From NCBI GenBank assembly GCA_011800805.1, contig MPNW01000036.1, forward strand, positions 2,569-66,568: a stretch of 64,000 nucleotides of DNA, given 5' to 3'. This DNA is from Hirudo medicinalis. Its lineage: Eukaryota > Annelida > Clitellata > Hirudinida > Hirudinidae. A program made the translations under genes and the position numbers. Positions within the stretch are counted from its first letter, which is position 1; every line of letters starts with the position of its first letter. Below the pieces are notes generated by a model. The model was not told the origin of the DNA, made no database searches, and saw nothing but the letters and a program-made list of their open reading frames with translations. This document shows positions 1 to 12,400 of the stretch, in pieces.

Positions 1-118
1 TTTCTCAGAGTTTTCTGTCCGATACAGAACACGTGTTCGTGGCTGCAAGTCTGAGATCTTATTTGGAGTTCGACTGTATTTAGCGAAAACGTTTAAGGCA
101 TTTTATTCTTCTCACACT

Positions 119-172
119 TACCCTAACCCTAACCCTAACCCTAACCCCTAACCCTAACCCTAACCCTAACCC
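119..172. repeat. Interstitial telomeric repeat (CCCTAA)n
   Basis: About eight head-to-tail units of CCCTAA, one of them with an extra C. This is the animal telomere repeat read on its C-rich strand. Ordinary sequence lies on both sides, so it is interstitial or subterminal rather than a chromosome end inside this window. Confidence 0.9.
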
Positions 173-173
173 C

Positions 174-802
174 GCATCAATCTTAATGTTCCCTGTTGGC
201 TCGTTGTCCACCCGCCGTTCTTTATAAAGCGTGCTCGCTCGCTCATTTCTTCCATTTAAAATGTAGCTCCTTGAAGATTTGTAATAAATCGAAGGCCAGA
301 GCAGTTAAACGGAAGTCTTGACTTATTCATTTAGAATTTGCGTAGTTAATAGTAAGGCGCAGTAATTAATTTTGCTGCACAATTTTCTAACCCTAACCCT
401 GATACCCAAAACCAGAAATAAATTTACGAGTTATTTTTGTAAGTGATCGTTTATTGACAAAGTAAAAAAATTGCACACTTCCTACAAATGATTATTGCTT
501 AGTACTTCGGAACTTTCTTTTCCTTCTAGTGGTTTGGGTTACTAGCTAATAGATAACGAAACAAAATTAATTCGAAAAATAATACGAAATTAATCATTGC
601 ACCCTAACGCTCTCGCTATAATTACGCAGATTCCCAATAAATAAGTCAAGACTTTCTTTTAATTGCTCTAGGCCCTCGATTTATTAAAAATCTTCGAAGG
701 AGCTACATTCTAAAAGAAAAAATTGAGCGAGCGAGCTTGCCGTTATAGAAAATGGTTGGGTGGACAACAGCGGGCCAGCATGGTAAATTAAGGTTAATGA
801 TG
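174..802. repeat. Long imperfect inverted repeat (foldback-like element)
   Basis: The left arm, about 174-365, matches the reverse complement of the right arm, about 608-802. Shared blocks in order are TTGTCCACCC, GCTCGCTCGCTCA, ATGTAGCTCCTT, AATAAATCGA and AAGTCTTGACTTATT. By eye the arms are about 80 percent alike. The roughly 240-base spacer contains a further short telomere-like run near 390-400. No open frame was seen. It could be a foldback DNA transposon or a rearranged subterminal repeat. Confidence 0.75.
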
Positions 803-1088
803 ACATCTGGTGATCTGGCATTCATGAAAATAAACAATTTTTTAACAATAGCTTGTAGTCTGATATACGAGAAAAAGATTGAATTTGAATTTTAGCAGAT
901 GCATGAGAAGGCAATTCAATCGCTTAAAACCAGTTCAGTCAACTCAACAAACAGCAAAAAATAATTTGTCCATTTTCTGAATTGCCGGCAATGAGATCTT
1001 GATACTAGTCGTCTTCAGCTGACACCTTGTTCTGGTCCCAGGCATGTGCGCCTTCGCTTGTTCTGCATCCGTTTCCAGGCTGCTGGCC

Positions 1089-1781
1089 ATGACTAAGGAA
1101 CATTGTGATGCACTAGCTCCACTTGAAATTGCAGTGCAATATTTGTGTCAAGATGATGATCTTGCCCCAGATGAAAAACTAGTAGCATTAACATTGAAGA
1201 AGTTATGAGATTTAAACACTCCTATCGCAAAAACTGTGTTTCAAAAATTTGAAATTCGAGTCCTAGAGTGGCACAATCCAGAGCTGGCCCATCTGATTAA
1301 ATTTTTGAAATTTGCAGACTTCATTGATGAGTCCCACAATGAGTGTGGTGTCAAAATTCAGAAGACCAATATTACTTCCCTTGCAACAAACTTAATGAAA
1401 CATTTGTTTAAGGTTAATGAAGCTGACAAGGATGATGGCTTTGAAATTGGGGATGATATAGAAGAAAACAAAGAAGTTTCTGAAAGGGAAATCTCCCTGT
1501 ATGATGAGCTGAAGATTCTGTAAGAGCCTGACCTACAACAAAATCAACTTGAATGCAAATTTGTCTCCCACATCATCAAAAAGGAAATCCAGTTGTTTCA
1601 AGCAATTAAGAAAAGGCCTGAAAACTTGGACAAACTTTACAAATCTTTGACAACAATTTGGCCAAGTTCAATGGAAGCAGAAAGAGCTTTTTCTTTAATG
1701 ACACTCTTTGCAAATAAACAAAGAAACCGACTTAATGATGACACTTTAAGTGCAATGATGGTGCTACAAAAAGTTTTATAG
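1089..1781 (+). pseudogene. hAT-family transposase remnant, C-terminal half
   Basis: A single reading frame runs from an ATG at 1089 to a stop at 1779-1781, interrupted by in-frame stops at 1206-1208 and 1521-1523. The last 60 codons carry the hAT C-terminal dimerisation signature: a serine-rich stretch with EAERAFS, then KQRNRLNDDTLSAMMVL. This matches the usual pattern of SERAFS followed by RNRL and a helical end. The N-terminal BED finger and the catalytic core are missing. Two stops in about 230 codons mean it is dead. It may be a relative of the hAT-like short elements seen elsewhere in the window. Confidence 0.8.
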
Positions 1782-2651
1782 AAAATAACCTTAGCATTTA
1801 TGTTTATATGTGGTATAAAAAAATCGACTTAGGGTGTTTCAGCGTAAACTGGCATTTTGTGAAACCTTCAATATATATTTTGGAAATATTTTTCTTTAAA
1901 TACTTTCCTTAAATTCAAAAATACGAAACCCGAGTTTCAAACAAATAGCCCAAAATCGAAAATACTACTCCGGATCATTATAAGACTAAAGTGCAATCAT
2001 TTAAATTATACAGGCACCTCTGACGCTTTACAAATTAATTATAATTATTATAAAGCAAAGTAACACTTATAGACAATATTCCGTATTAATTTGATTCGAG
2101 ACTGATTCATGACGACAATAACATTCTAAAACTTGCGGTAGTATTCAGTCTATTTAAACGATTGAGCAACATGCAAAACTATCTGCTATATCGAAGAATG
2201 TTATTTAGAATTTCGAGTCTGATTCGCAACATTGTCAGTTCGAAACAATTAAAGCGGAGACCCTAACTCCGCATTACAATATGTGTATTCGACCATTAAA
2301 TATTAGAAAGTTTATATTTTAAACTTTTTTAAAATACTTATCTTACATTTTTTTAAATTTTGGAAAATTTTAAATCAGTAATCACATAAAAAGTAATTTT
2401 TTTAATATTTTGTTTTACAGTTTGCAACAAATAAAATTATTTTTTATAAGTTTAGCAATATTTGAATTGTAAAAAACAAATTGAGAAAATATCAATGGCA
2501 TATTCTTTATTGGTAATTTAAAAATTTTTTTACAGAACAAATTGCTTTATCATCTTCAGCAAAAATTCTACCGCATTTTGAGCTTCGGGTATGTTGAGAA
2601 GGAAGCGCAACATAATCTCAGAATAACTCACTTTTAACAATTAAACAGATC
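1782..2651. other. AT-rich spacer upstream of ALG1
   Basis: About 870 bases between the transposase remnant and the ALG1 start codon. It is AT-rich with runs of A and T, and no coding frame or recognisable repeat was seen. The ALG1 promoter must lie here, but no clear core element could be picked out. Confidence 0.5.
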
Positions 2652-5600
2652 ATGATGACCGTGCTGTTCGCGACGTTGATAGCCGGATTCATTTTCATTT
2701 TAATATATCATCTAAGGTGGAGGCGGACGTCAAGAAAAGTGATTTATGTGATAGTCTTAGGAGATATCGGTCGCAGCCCTCGCATGCAATATCATGCGAT
2801 ATCTCTCGCACATTCAGGGTTCAGAGTGATTTTGATCGGATTTCCTGGTTAGACTTTCGTGGGACAATCAATATATTTACTTTTTTTATTTATCAATCGT
2901 TTCATGCTATTTTATATTTGAATTATTTCAAATTTAATTATATTTATTACTAGTCTAATCATTTTCCATTACGTAGGATCAAGGCCGCATAATGAAGTTT
3001 TAAAAAGCGAATTAATTTATGTGTCTTATTTACCTATATCTCCCAAGATTTTGAAAGGTGACTTCTCTTACGATTTTATGCTTTCTTTACACTTGTGATT
3101 TCTACATTAATTTCAGTAAGTATGTTTGCATACAAACTGCTACTGTTGTAGGTCTGCCTCCTCCCTTCAATTTTTTACTTCCAGTCATTATAAATGCAAC
3201 CAGCTTACTTGTGTTCCTTATTTACCATGCAAGACCAACTCACATTTTGGTTCAGGTAGATATCTCTAAAATACTGAGCAGTTGAGATGAACACATTACC
3301 ATTATCGCCAACAATTTGCTTTTGTTAAATGTTAATGTTATGTTAAATTGTTAATGTTAAAATGTTACTTGTTAAGTTCAAAATGTATTCATTATTTTGA
3401 TTTCTTAAAATAACTTCATATCAGCATTTAGTCTTGCTTAAAGTTATCACTTGCATGATTTATTTGAAAAATACTTTTAGAACCCACCTTCAATACCTAC
3501 CATGTTTATCTCGTGGTTGATGTGCAGGTTGAGGGGGAGTCGTCTGATCTTTGATTGGCATAATTATGGCTACTCCATAATGTCACTTGGACTAGGTGGT
3601 CCAAATCATTCATTGGTCAGAATATACAAGTGGTGAGTGGCAAGCTTGATAATTATTATATTTGTTTTATCCTTATGTTTGTTTATATTATGTTTGTTTA
3701 TTATCTACAACTAAACTATAGGAAGTATGAAAGACTAACATGGGATAGGGATGATTAACTCAATATAATAACTTATCCACTTGGATGATTAACAACAATA
3801 AAAGATCCTGAATATAATATTATGATATAATAACTACTTAAATTTAATTACATAATTATTAAACCACTACATCAACGCTGATGAGCTTAAGGCATTAAGA
3901 ACAACTTACTAATGAATGTTGCATGTGGTAGCAACACTGTTAACCCTAATTCTAAAATTTGGATTAGGGTTAGGGTTAATTAGAATGATAATAGTTAATT
4001 TGCCTTGTCTCTCATTACTCTGCCAGCTTTTCAGATATATTTTGATGAAACTTTGGATTGAGGTGGTCATAGAAATAAATGACGTAAAACCTTGAATAAC
4101 TATTAATGCATATATCAAGTTATTTTACTTTAAAACTTCATAGCCAGAGCTGATTAATATTCACGTGCATGCTTACTTATGTGCTGTGATTGGCAAGAAA
4201 TAGGTCACACAGATTACTACAAATATGGTGTTGTCCAATGATTGCCATTATTATTCAATTAAATTTCGTTTATTATTTAATTACGTATTATTTTCTATTA
4301 TCTCAAGCATAGCTGGGTTGACTACCTAGTTATAATTCCTTGATGCACATTATTTTCATGAACAAGTCTTACAAAAACAATTTGAAATCCCGAAGCTTCA
4401 ACGTTACAGGCATGTGCCTGCTGTAAATTTGTCTAGCAGATCTAAATATGAATCAGAGGTGATGGGCTGTAATTTATTGCTAGGACTTGAAGAAGAGGAC
4501 AATGCATGATCATTGATCATAATTATATCCTTTGTCATCAAAAGGTATGAAAAAAAGTTTGGTACATTTTCTGATGATAATATCTGTGTCACACGAGGCA
4601 TGAAAGAAGATCTTGACAGTAACTGGAACATCAGGTATTACAGCAAAATGCATTTGCGACCCAGCTTGCACCTGTAGGGAGCGCCCTTTGGTGGGGGTTC
4701 TAAATAAATGGCTCGGTGATTGTAGCGCATTCACACTTGATTTGGATACATAAGGCACTCAAAAAACCAGCTAAATACACATATTTGTAATAGCAATACT
4801 ATATATATATATATATAGTTGGCATGTTCGTCACTGCTATATATTTTATATATATAAAAATATATATAAATAAATATATAAATATATATTTTCTTATATA
4901 AGAAAATGCTTGATGTTTCTGCAATTTTAATGCAAAAGGTTATTTAAGTATATTTGACATCAGTGATGTCAGCTAATATCATTTAATAAAAGTAATAGTA
5001 ATTTAATTATATCCAGGGCAACCACACTTTATGACAGGCCGCCATCCTTTTTCAGAAGATTAGAAGATGGAGAAAGAAAACAATTCCTTCAGGAGAAACT
5101 ACCAATTTTAAGGTGAAATTTAAAGCAAAATTTAAATTATAAATGACACAGAGAATTTTGCTAAACAATAGTTGATGAGCAATGATTTTCATAAAAAATG
5201 ACTTATTGTTATTTAGAGATGATAAATGAAAAGCCAATTTAGAATAATAATTAATATAATACAAATAGGAGTTCAATTTATCAGCATAAGGGCAATAACT
5301 ATTTATGTTTATTTGAACAATTTAAATTTATATTCTTTTCTTCCTTGGATTTGGTTGTTGGTTCGATAAAGAAGAAAAACTTAAGTTTAGAAAATAAACA
5401 ATGATCACTTATAATGATCTATAAGATAATAATGTAATTAATCATAAACTGCAAATTGCAGTGAATGTATTCAATTAATAGCATTTATTTATGTTATCGT
5501 AATCAGAGATATTGAAGAGAGTACAGGGTTCCACAATCCGGCTCTTGTTCTGAGCAGTACAAGTTGGACACGTCAGTTTTAACTTTCACTATTAATAGTT

Positions 5601-7979
5601 AACTAACCATTGAGACTAAGATTTCATAAATCTGATTATCGTTCATGCATGCTAGCTATTGTGTTCAAATATGTGTCAAACACATATAATATGGTCTGCG
5701 GATTAGTCTGATGGATTGCTTTCCCGCACGTGTCCAAAGCAACAGTTGTCACGTATTGTATTCGCAACAAAGCCTGCCGATGAGTGCCTTTGGGAAGGGA
5801 TGCTTTATAAAGTTGGGAGATTCTCATGCCATATAATAAATCAAGGATATCGTTGAAATACGTTGGAGCATATCAAATGGGATAATTGGAATAAATGGAA
5901 TATCCAAATAATATAAATTAATTATTTGAGTGAATGTATTGTAAATTGCTCTAACATAATTTATACAATTTACATAATTTATTAAGGAATCTGATGAGTT
6001 TTGTATTTAATTTTTATAACTGAATAAGTAGTTTTGCAGCTGATGAAGATTTTGGCATTCTTTTGGAGGCCCTAGATGGTGGGTGTTCAATTCACAATCT
6101 ATGATTGTTAAACATTTGTTTAGAATATGTATAAAGTGTTCAGTGGCCCATTTGTATGTCAGATTAGAACTGGTTAAATAATTAAAGTTAAACAATTTTT
6201 ACTTCTATTCAAAATAAAAGCATAAAATGATTCACTGTTGTGATAAAGAGGAAACGATTTAGTTGGCTGGAGCAACATGATGTACCACATTTTCATTTCA
6301 ATCTACTAAAATAGACATTCACTTGGAGGAATTATAGTGAAATATTAATTTGGAAATGATAGAGATCTGATGGGAATGTTCCTCGTTGCAGATCGCTTCC
6401 GATTATTATTATTAATTTTGCTGTTATATTTTTCCTTTGAGCATTCTTCATTTATAGGCTCTGATTCTTAAAGCATTATCTGGATGGATCAGAACATTAT
6501 AATTTATTTCCCTCATATGTTTCCTCAATTACCTGGATCTAAAAGAATCTTTAAAAACAGCATTGAAATAAATGCAATATTTTACAGTTTATGATGAGCA
6601 AGCGTCTTCATCATCAGACCTCCCCTTTGTTCTCTGCATTGTAACAGGTGAATTAATAGAAATAAAAGTGCCTTCAAAAGATTGTGCTATTTAGATATTA
6701 GATAATTAAAGACATTAAAATTGTATTTGTTAATATTAGAATTTTATTGGTCAAAAATTAACTTTATTACAATTGCTTGAGAAATGGTTTAATAAAATAT
6801 AGATGTAGTTTAAAGCCTTAGTAGTGTGAATATTGCTATAACCAGTTACTATTTTTGTAAAAACATCCTGTTTCTAACATTGAGCATTGGGCAAATCCAG
6901 TAGTATGCAGTCATTCACATAAACACTCACACCAAACATGGCTTTGGAGTTATGCAGTTATCAATTAAATATTATGAAATAGATTGTTCTATACTACGAT
7001 TAACAAGTAATACAAACACCTTGCCAAGCGATTAGAATTGCAATTTAAATAAGTATTATAAATGCACCGCCTGGTTAACTATGGATTACAACAGTATCAA
7101 GAATTTGGAAAATAGGCCCATAAAACTTTTTAAAGTATATTGCCAAATGCATACCCAGATTTCACTCCTGATATTTCTTCTCTGGTGTTTTAAGGCAAGG
7201 GTCCATTGAAGGAATATTATAGAGCACTTATAAATGAGAAGAATTGGGCAAAGGTGAAGGTCATCACACCTTGGCTTGAAGCTGAGGACTACCCACGTCT
7301 TCTTGGTTCTGGGGATATTGGCATTTGCTTGCACACTTCCTCCAGTGGCCTTGACCTTCCGATGAAAGTGGTTGACATGTTTGGTTGCCTCTTGCCAGTT
7401 TGTGCCGTCCAATACAAATGGTTTTTATTTGTGTCTCATTTGTGTATTAGTAAGAAATATAAATAACACTTAATAAATTAACTAGTATTGAAGAACTCAT
7501 AAAAGAAAATGTGACTGGCCTCACCTTCAAATCTGCGAAACAATTGGGTGATGAGCTCGCGGCAAGTTTGATTAAAATATAGTTTGACAAATTGTTAAAA
7601 TAGAATTCTTGCCAAAGCAAATTTGTTTCATTTATTATGTACTGGAAATGAGAATATATTATGATTATAAGTTTGTAACAGGTTTTGGGATTTTGACTGT
7701 TAAAACTAATGTTAGTTTCCATCAAGGCAAGAACGCTTATAAATAGCAACAAGAAAAGATCTGTTTTTTAGCAAATCTAAATCTTTACATTTCGAGGAAG
7801 TAATACAATTGATGGAACCATTTCGCTTTACTAATTTGTTTTTCACAAATCAGGCTTTATTGAAGAAATTCCCAGAAGGCTGCAAAAGGCTGAAGAAATT
7901 GAGATTCAATCTTGAATCAATGACAAGAGAAGGATGGGACGAAAATTGGATGAAAAATGTTTCTCACTTGTTTAACTGA
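2652..7979 (+). CDS. ALG1: Chitobiosyldiphosphodolichol beta-mannosyltransferase ALG1, 12 exons
   Basis: ALG1 transfers the first mannose from GDP-mannose to GlcNAc2-PP-dolichol on the cytosolic face of the ER, an early step of N-glycan assembly. Exons: 2652-2847, 2977-3057, 3152-3255, 3481-3632, 4545-4634, 5017-5112, 5507-5571, 6040-6078, 6588-6647, 7195-7420, 7486-7561 and 7854-7979. All phases agree and give 436 residues, close to the 464 of human ALG1. Residues 3-21 form the N-terminal membrane anchor. Family motifs seen are [13 protein letters not shown] (37-49), FDWHNYGYS (exon 4), SSTSW (exon 7) and [17 protein letters not shown] (exon 10, donor-sugar site). Intron 11 starts with GC (7562-7563): with GCG|GCAAGT the last exon reads on in frame to a natural stop, and with a GT site it does not. 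A SINE fragment sits just after exon 5. Confidence 0.95.
3940..3985. repeat. Short telomere-like repeats in opposite orientation
   Basis: An intronic stretch of ALG1 with one AACCCTAA unit followed, about 20 bases later, by GGATTAGGGTTAGGGTTAA, so C-rich and G-rich units face each other. Only about three full units are present. Confidence 0.65.
4645..4765 (+). repeat. SINE copy, 3' part (tRNA-derived family)
   Basis: It begins in the B-box region (TTTGCGACCC) and continues through CAGCTTGCACC, GGGAGCGCCC, AAATAAATGG and GATTTGGATACATAAGGC. The best match within the window is the copy at 40639-40815, which has the same 3' end. The 5' half is missing. It begins a few bases after the ALG1 exon 5 donor site. 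Confidence 0.7.
4799..4900. repeat. (AT)n and TATATAAA simple repeats
   Basis: An (AT) run at 4800-4817 followed by a loose TATATAAATA tract to about 4900, inside ALG1 intron 5. Confidence 0.85.
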
Positions 7980-8274
7980 AAAATAGGCTTTTGATTAATT
8001 AAATTTGCATAACTCATAATAAGTGTCATCCATACATCAGATTTGTATTAAATAATTTATTGTCAGCTGGTGATGGCTCCACATTTAAGAAAGATTCTTT
8101 GGCTTGAATCAAATTTCAGTTCATTTTTGCTATACTTTTTAACCAAATTTTATTTGCTCACTTGATTACCACCATCTCCAGCAAAGGAGGTCTATATAAA
8201 ACATATTCTTGGAACAAAGAAGCTGGTTCAGGCTCCCCCTCCACAGTTATTTGTAGTGCCATAGTCGATCTTTG

Positions 8275-8800
8275 ATAGCACTATAAAGATATTACAGGAA
8301 GCTTCCAGGCATCAAGTGAGTGGAGTGAGCTGCAAATTTCCCTGAGAAATGCACAGCAGGAATGAGTTTGTTTTGGCAACATGAGTGGCCATAGAACAGC
8401 TGGATTGCCAGGTTGCCAACAAATTGCACTGACTGGATAAGGTCTGAGCAGCTGACAACAGGTCTGAAAGAGAATTTGGATGCAAATTAACTGGAGGAAC
8501 ATTGCATCACTTCCACAGTTTTACTCAATTAGAGATGACTGTTGACCGTCCAGCGGTTGTTCGTGTTCACGTAGCTCAAAATCCTTGTATAGTCTCAATT
8601 TGATCTGGCTTACAGTGACCGAAGATCGGCGTATCGTCAGCACACGTGTGACACCGTCCGTGTGCACGAACGATGTTCTCAAGTACATTGTGAGAAAAGA
8701 AAGAGGACCCAGAACAGATCCTTGGGGCGGTCCGAATGTTATAACAGCGGATGCCGACGCCAGGTTCACAATAGCCAACGGAGAATGTATGACCTGCTAG
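8275..8800 (-). pseudogene. Non-LTR reverse transcriptase fragment, frameshifted
   Basis: On the minus strand, near 8730-8690, the translation contains GPPQGSVLGPL, the PQGSVLGPLLF block of non-LTR retrotransposon reverse transcriptases. Further on, near 8630, a different frame reads ADDTPIFGHCKPDQIE, the catalytic ADD block. A frameshift therefore separates two obligatory blocks. Near 8290-8390 a third piece resembles the reverse transcriptase at 15089-15469, with serine and cysteine residues then a short leucine-rich stretch. The order PQG, ADD, C-terminal is correct, so this is one old decayed copy of a CR1- or Jockey-like element. The GC-rich stretch 8640-8960 stands out from its surroundings. 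Confidence 0.75.
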
Positions 8801-9450
8801 GTACCATGCCTACCATACCAGGCTAGGACCGAAATGGATGGTCAAAAAGCTCGCGAACGACGTCTCCAGTCGTCCTAAAGGAATGGCATGACCAACGGTG
8901 CCAGAAGCTTCGGCTAAGTAAAAACAAGCAACGTGCCACCACCGCCCGCGGTGCAGAGATCCGACGACACTCCTAGAGCAGTAGTTTTGATGGAATTATG
9001 TTCTAGTACTACCAAAGATGGCCGATGCTAATGCCACTCATACACTCAACAAACTGCAAATCATTTCAAGAAAAAATGGGTTTGAAACTACAACACAAAT
9101 CTTTTAATAATTCCAGCAATGCGATCGGTTCGAAACGTTCAGCACTGACGTAGGAATCACAACCCTAACCCTAACCCTATTTTGTTATATGGTTAAAAAC
9201 AAACTCGACTTCAGAGATGGTAAACTCCAATAGAAGGAATGTAATGAGGCTCTGCATTGACAATCAATAAAAGAGTAACTTCTAAAACGCTACATCATAA
9301 GTTGGGTTTAGTAATTGAAACATTCAGCATTTGCTACAATCGTCAATCTGCGCAGACGTTTAGCTCATCAATACGTTAGTCAATGATATTGCTTGAATTA
9401 TTTTGTCTGACCCAATAAAATGGAACTACACTGGTTTGAAGCAGCTTTTC
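8801..9450. other. Spacer between the ALG1 and HFM1 3' ends, with a telomeric run
   Basis: It starts with a GC-richer stretch to about 8960, probably more of the decayed retroelement, and then becomes ordinary AT-rich DNA. The only clear element is AACCCTAACCCTAACCCTA at 9161-9179, an interstitial telomeric repeat of about three units. No gene was seen. Confidence 0.6.
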
Positions 9451-12400
9451 TCACTTCATCCTTTTGTTATCTGTATCCCCTTCTGTTGAGCAGTTACTCG
9501 TACTACCGCGGTTTTGGTCGTTACAACGTTTTAACAGGGACTGACAAGATGTATTGACCAACGACGAATATTTCGTAGGATGACTTTGGCAGAAATCTTG
9601 GTTCCTTGCTCCATCTTTTAGACTAATAGGCACAGTGCTTTTAAAAGTGTTTTTATATTTGGGATGATGCTTGAAAGCATCGAAAATTTCATTTTCGCCA
9701 GCAGAAATTAATTGTTTGGAGCAATTTGATTCCAAATTATTAGAGAAGCAAAATTGGCCTCCATCAAAACTTTTTATAAGAGCACCAGAGTGGTATGGTA
9801 TCAGGGGACTGGCGAGTCCATCTTTTAGAGAGAAGGTAGTCATAATCTCTTGACGTTTTTCGAAGCTGAAGTTTGATATGCTCGGAGTCATTGATTTAAG
9901 TCTCTTAAAAGCGGAAGAGCAGGATACGCTTTCGTGCTGCCTTTTGATCTGATCTATGCATCTCTCATATTCATTCTTTGGTGTTTCTTTTTCATCTTTT
10001 GCCATGCTTTTCTGGACATTTGGTAATCTTAACATTTGTTTGCCTATAGCAGGTGTGATTATCCCGGAAGGTAATGAATTCTTTATGAATGAAGGTGCAT
10101 AGGTAAGGGAAAGATCAAGACCAACCCATTCCTGACTTACAAGATGAGCAATAACATTGCCTTCAAAATTCTGTTTAACTGCAAATTTGATAATCCATGT
10201 ATGGTTATCTTGTTGCATCAACATGGAATCTCTTATTTTCACCTTGCAAATAATTTCATTGCTGCTTGTACCAACCAACAATACACAAGTATGTCCCAAG
10301 CTGCAGGTAGGACTGGACAAAATCTCCATTGCATTGATCAAGCGAACACTTGCGAGCATTTCAGCTTCTTGCCTTTTGGCATTTTGATTTGTTTGGAAAA
10401 GTTGAAGATCATACTTTGGCAACATTTTAGCCATACTATGAAGAATATTACCGAATGGTGGCTGCCTATTTACCATAAGTTCCAAATTCCGTGGATTGGT
10501 TTTAAGAAGTTGATCAAATGTCGTGACAGCATTGTTGACTAGAGCAGTAGCCATCACAAGGCCAATTCCAGTGAATTGCTTTGCTACAAATCTAGAGTTT
10601 TCCCACAATCTGGATCTAAGACATTTGGACAAGAGAAGAGAATTGTAAAGGAGTTTGAAGTGAGGTTTGTTCCAAAATAAGTCAAAAAGACAGCTGGCAA
10701 TTCTTGGGGCGGTCCTGAAAATTTTATTTGTATCCTGTTGTAGAGTGAAATCCTGCAATGGTAGGCAGCCGAGTTGTGCTTGGATGAGGCAATTGATCTT
10801 TGAATGAGCATTCTTTATTTTGTCCTTCACAGGAAATCGTATTGTGGCTTTATTCTTGTGTTTATTCAGCTCATTAAGAACCCTTTTTTCACTCACCCTC
10901 AGTATCAAATCCTTGAACTCCTCACAAGAACAAAAAACCTTCAACAAATCCTCTAAACTTTCTTCCCCTGTGAGCTTAGAGAAGTTCTTGATTGTTTCAA
11001 ATGCCACACAATATTTTGACATCAACCGACCGGCCTCAGTTGAGGTAAGAGTCAAAGAACTCAGATCCATTTTTATTAGATCCAAGCATGCCAGCTTCTT
11101 AAGACTCGAGAGACAAATCTCATGAAGCTTCTCCTTAATGGCATTGCTGGTTTCATCAGATTCAATTCCGTAATTTTCAGGATTCTTGTGAATACGTACA
11201 AAGAGATAAGAGGCCTCAATCCAACGCAAAGCAATTGGAATGTCTGTTATAGTTTCCAAAACTATTTCGGCATTAAGATGTTCTATAAGATGATGATGGA
11301 GACTGCTCTCCACCAATTGAGTTCCGTTTAAGAGCGACTCGTATCTTCGTTTTGTTTCATTCTGAGTCATAATGACTGCTGTGGCTGAGTTGTCAAATTG
11401 AGGTCTCCCGGCTCTTCCAATCATCTGTAATACCTATATGAAATCAAAGATGTCTTCAGAAGACAAAGAAATTAAATTTAAAACTGTTTAAAAAAAACGT
11501 CACGCGAAATGGCTCGATGGTATTCTCAATTAACATTAGAGGCGCATTCGTTCGGTGCCGTGTTCGTAACCTGACCTTGCGCTACCGCCAGTGCTTTTAG
11601 AGACGTAAGACAAAAATGCATTCAGCACCTCCAAAGCTGTGAAAACTTGCACTGTCATGACTCTACACAGAGTTATGGCGTATAAAACTGATCATTCATC
11701 TTAAAAACAACAATTCTTAGCGATTATGTACAATCCTATACTTTTTAGTTTATAATTTTACCTGGTTCTCAGAATATTCCACATATTCTCCCATTACGTA
11801 GTGCTGAGTTGACTTAATGATGACAAGGTGGCAGGCAGATTAACACCCAAAGCAAGGGTAGTGGTCGACAGAAGGACAGCCATCCTTCCTGATAAGAAAA
11901 TTTTCTCAACCAATTTTCTGTCATTCACATCCATTCCTGCGTGATGATATGCAATCCCTCTGGCCACTAATTCACTCAACTTTGAGTCACGAAACTGGTA
12001 TGATGCTTTTTTTAACCACTGGATATCCTCCTGTCGAAAAAAGAACTTCATCTCCTTTGCAAGAACCTGCGCTGCTTGTGTGGTGCCCTTCCTAGTTGAG
12101 CAAAACACAATAGAAGGTTTCATATCTGAGTACAACTCCAAGACATGTGGCAATCTGTAGTTGAGCATAAGATCAAACTTGAAGGCAGAAAAAGGGTTAG
12201 GTTTTGCATAGCCAAGGACAACCTTTTTTAATGGAACGGGCCTCTGACTTTCATCCATTTGATAGAAAGCAGCAGACGATTCACTTTTCCCGAGCCATTT
12301 GGCAAGATCATCGATATTGGGAATTGTGGCCGAAACAGCCACGAATCGGATTTCTCCTATTGATTGACTGCTTTCTTCATCTTTTCCATCTACTAATTTC

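Noticed and set aside
11530..11600. Possible SINE relic in the HFM1 intron (GTGTTCGTAACC)
   Set aside because: A B-box-like string is present but the rest does not align with the family.
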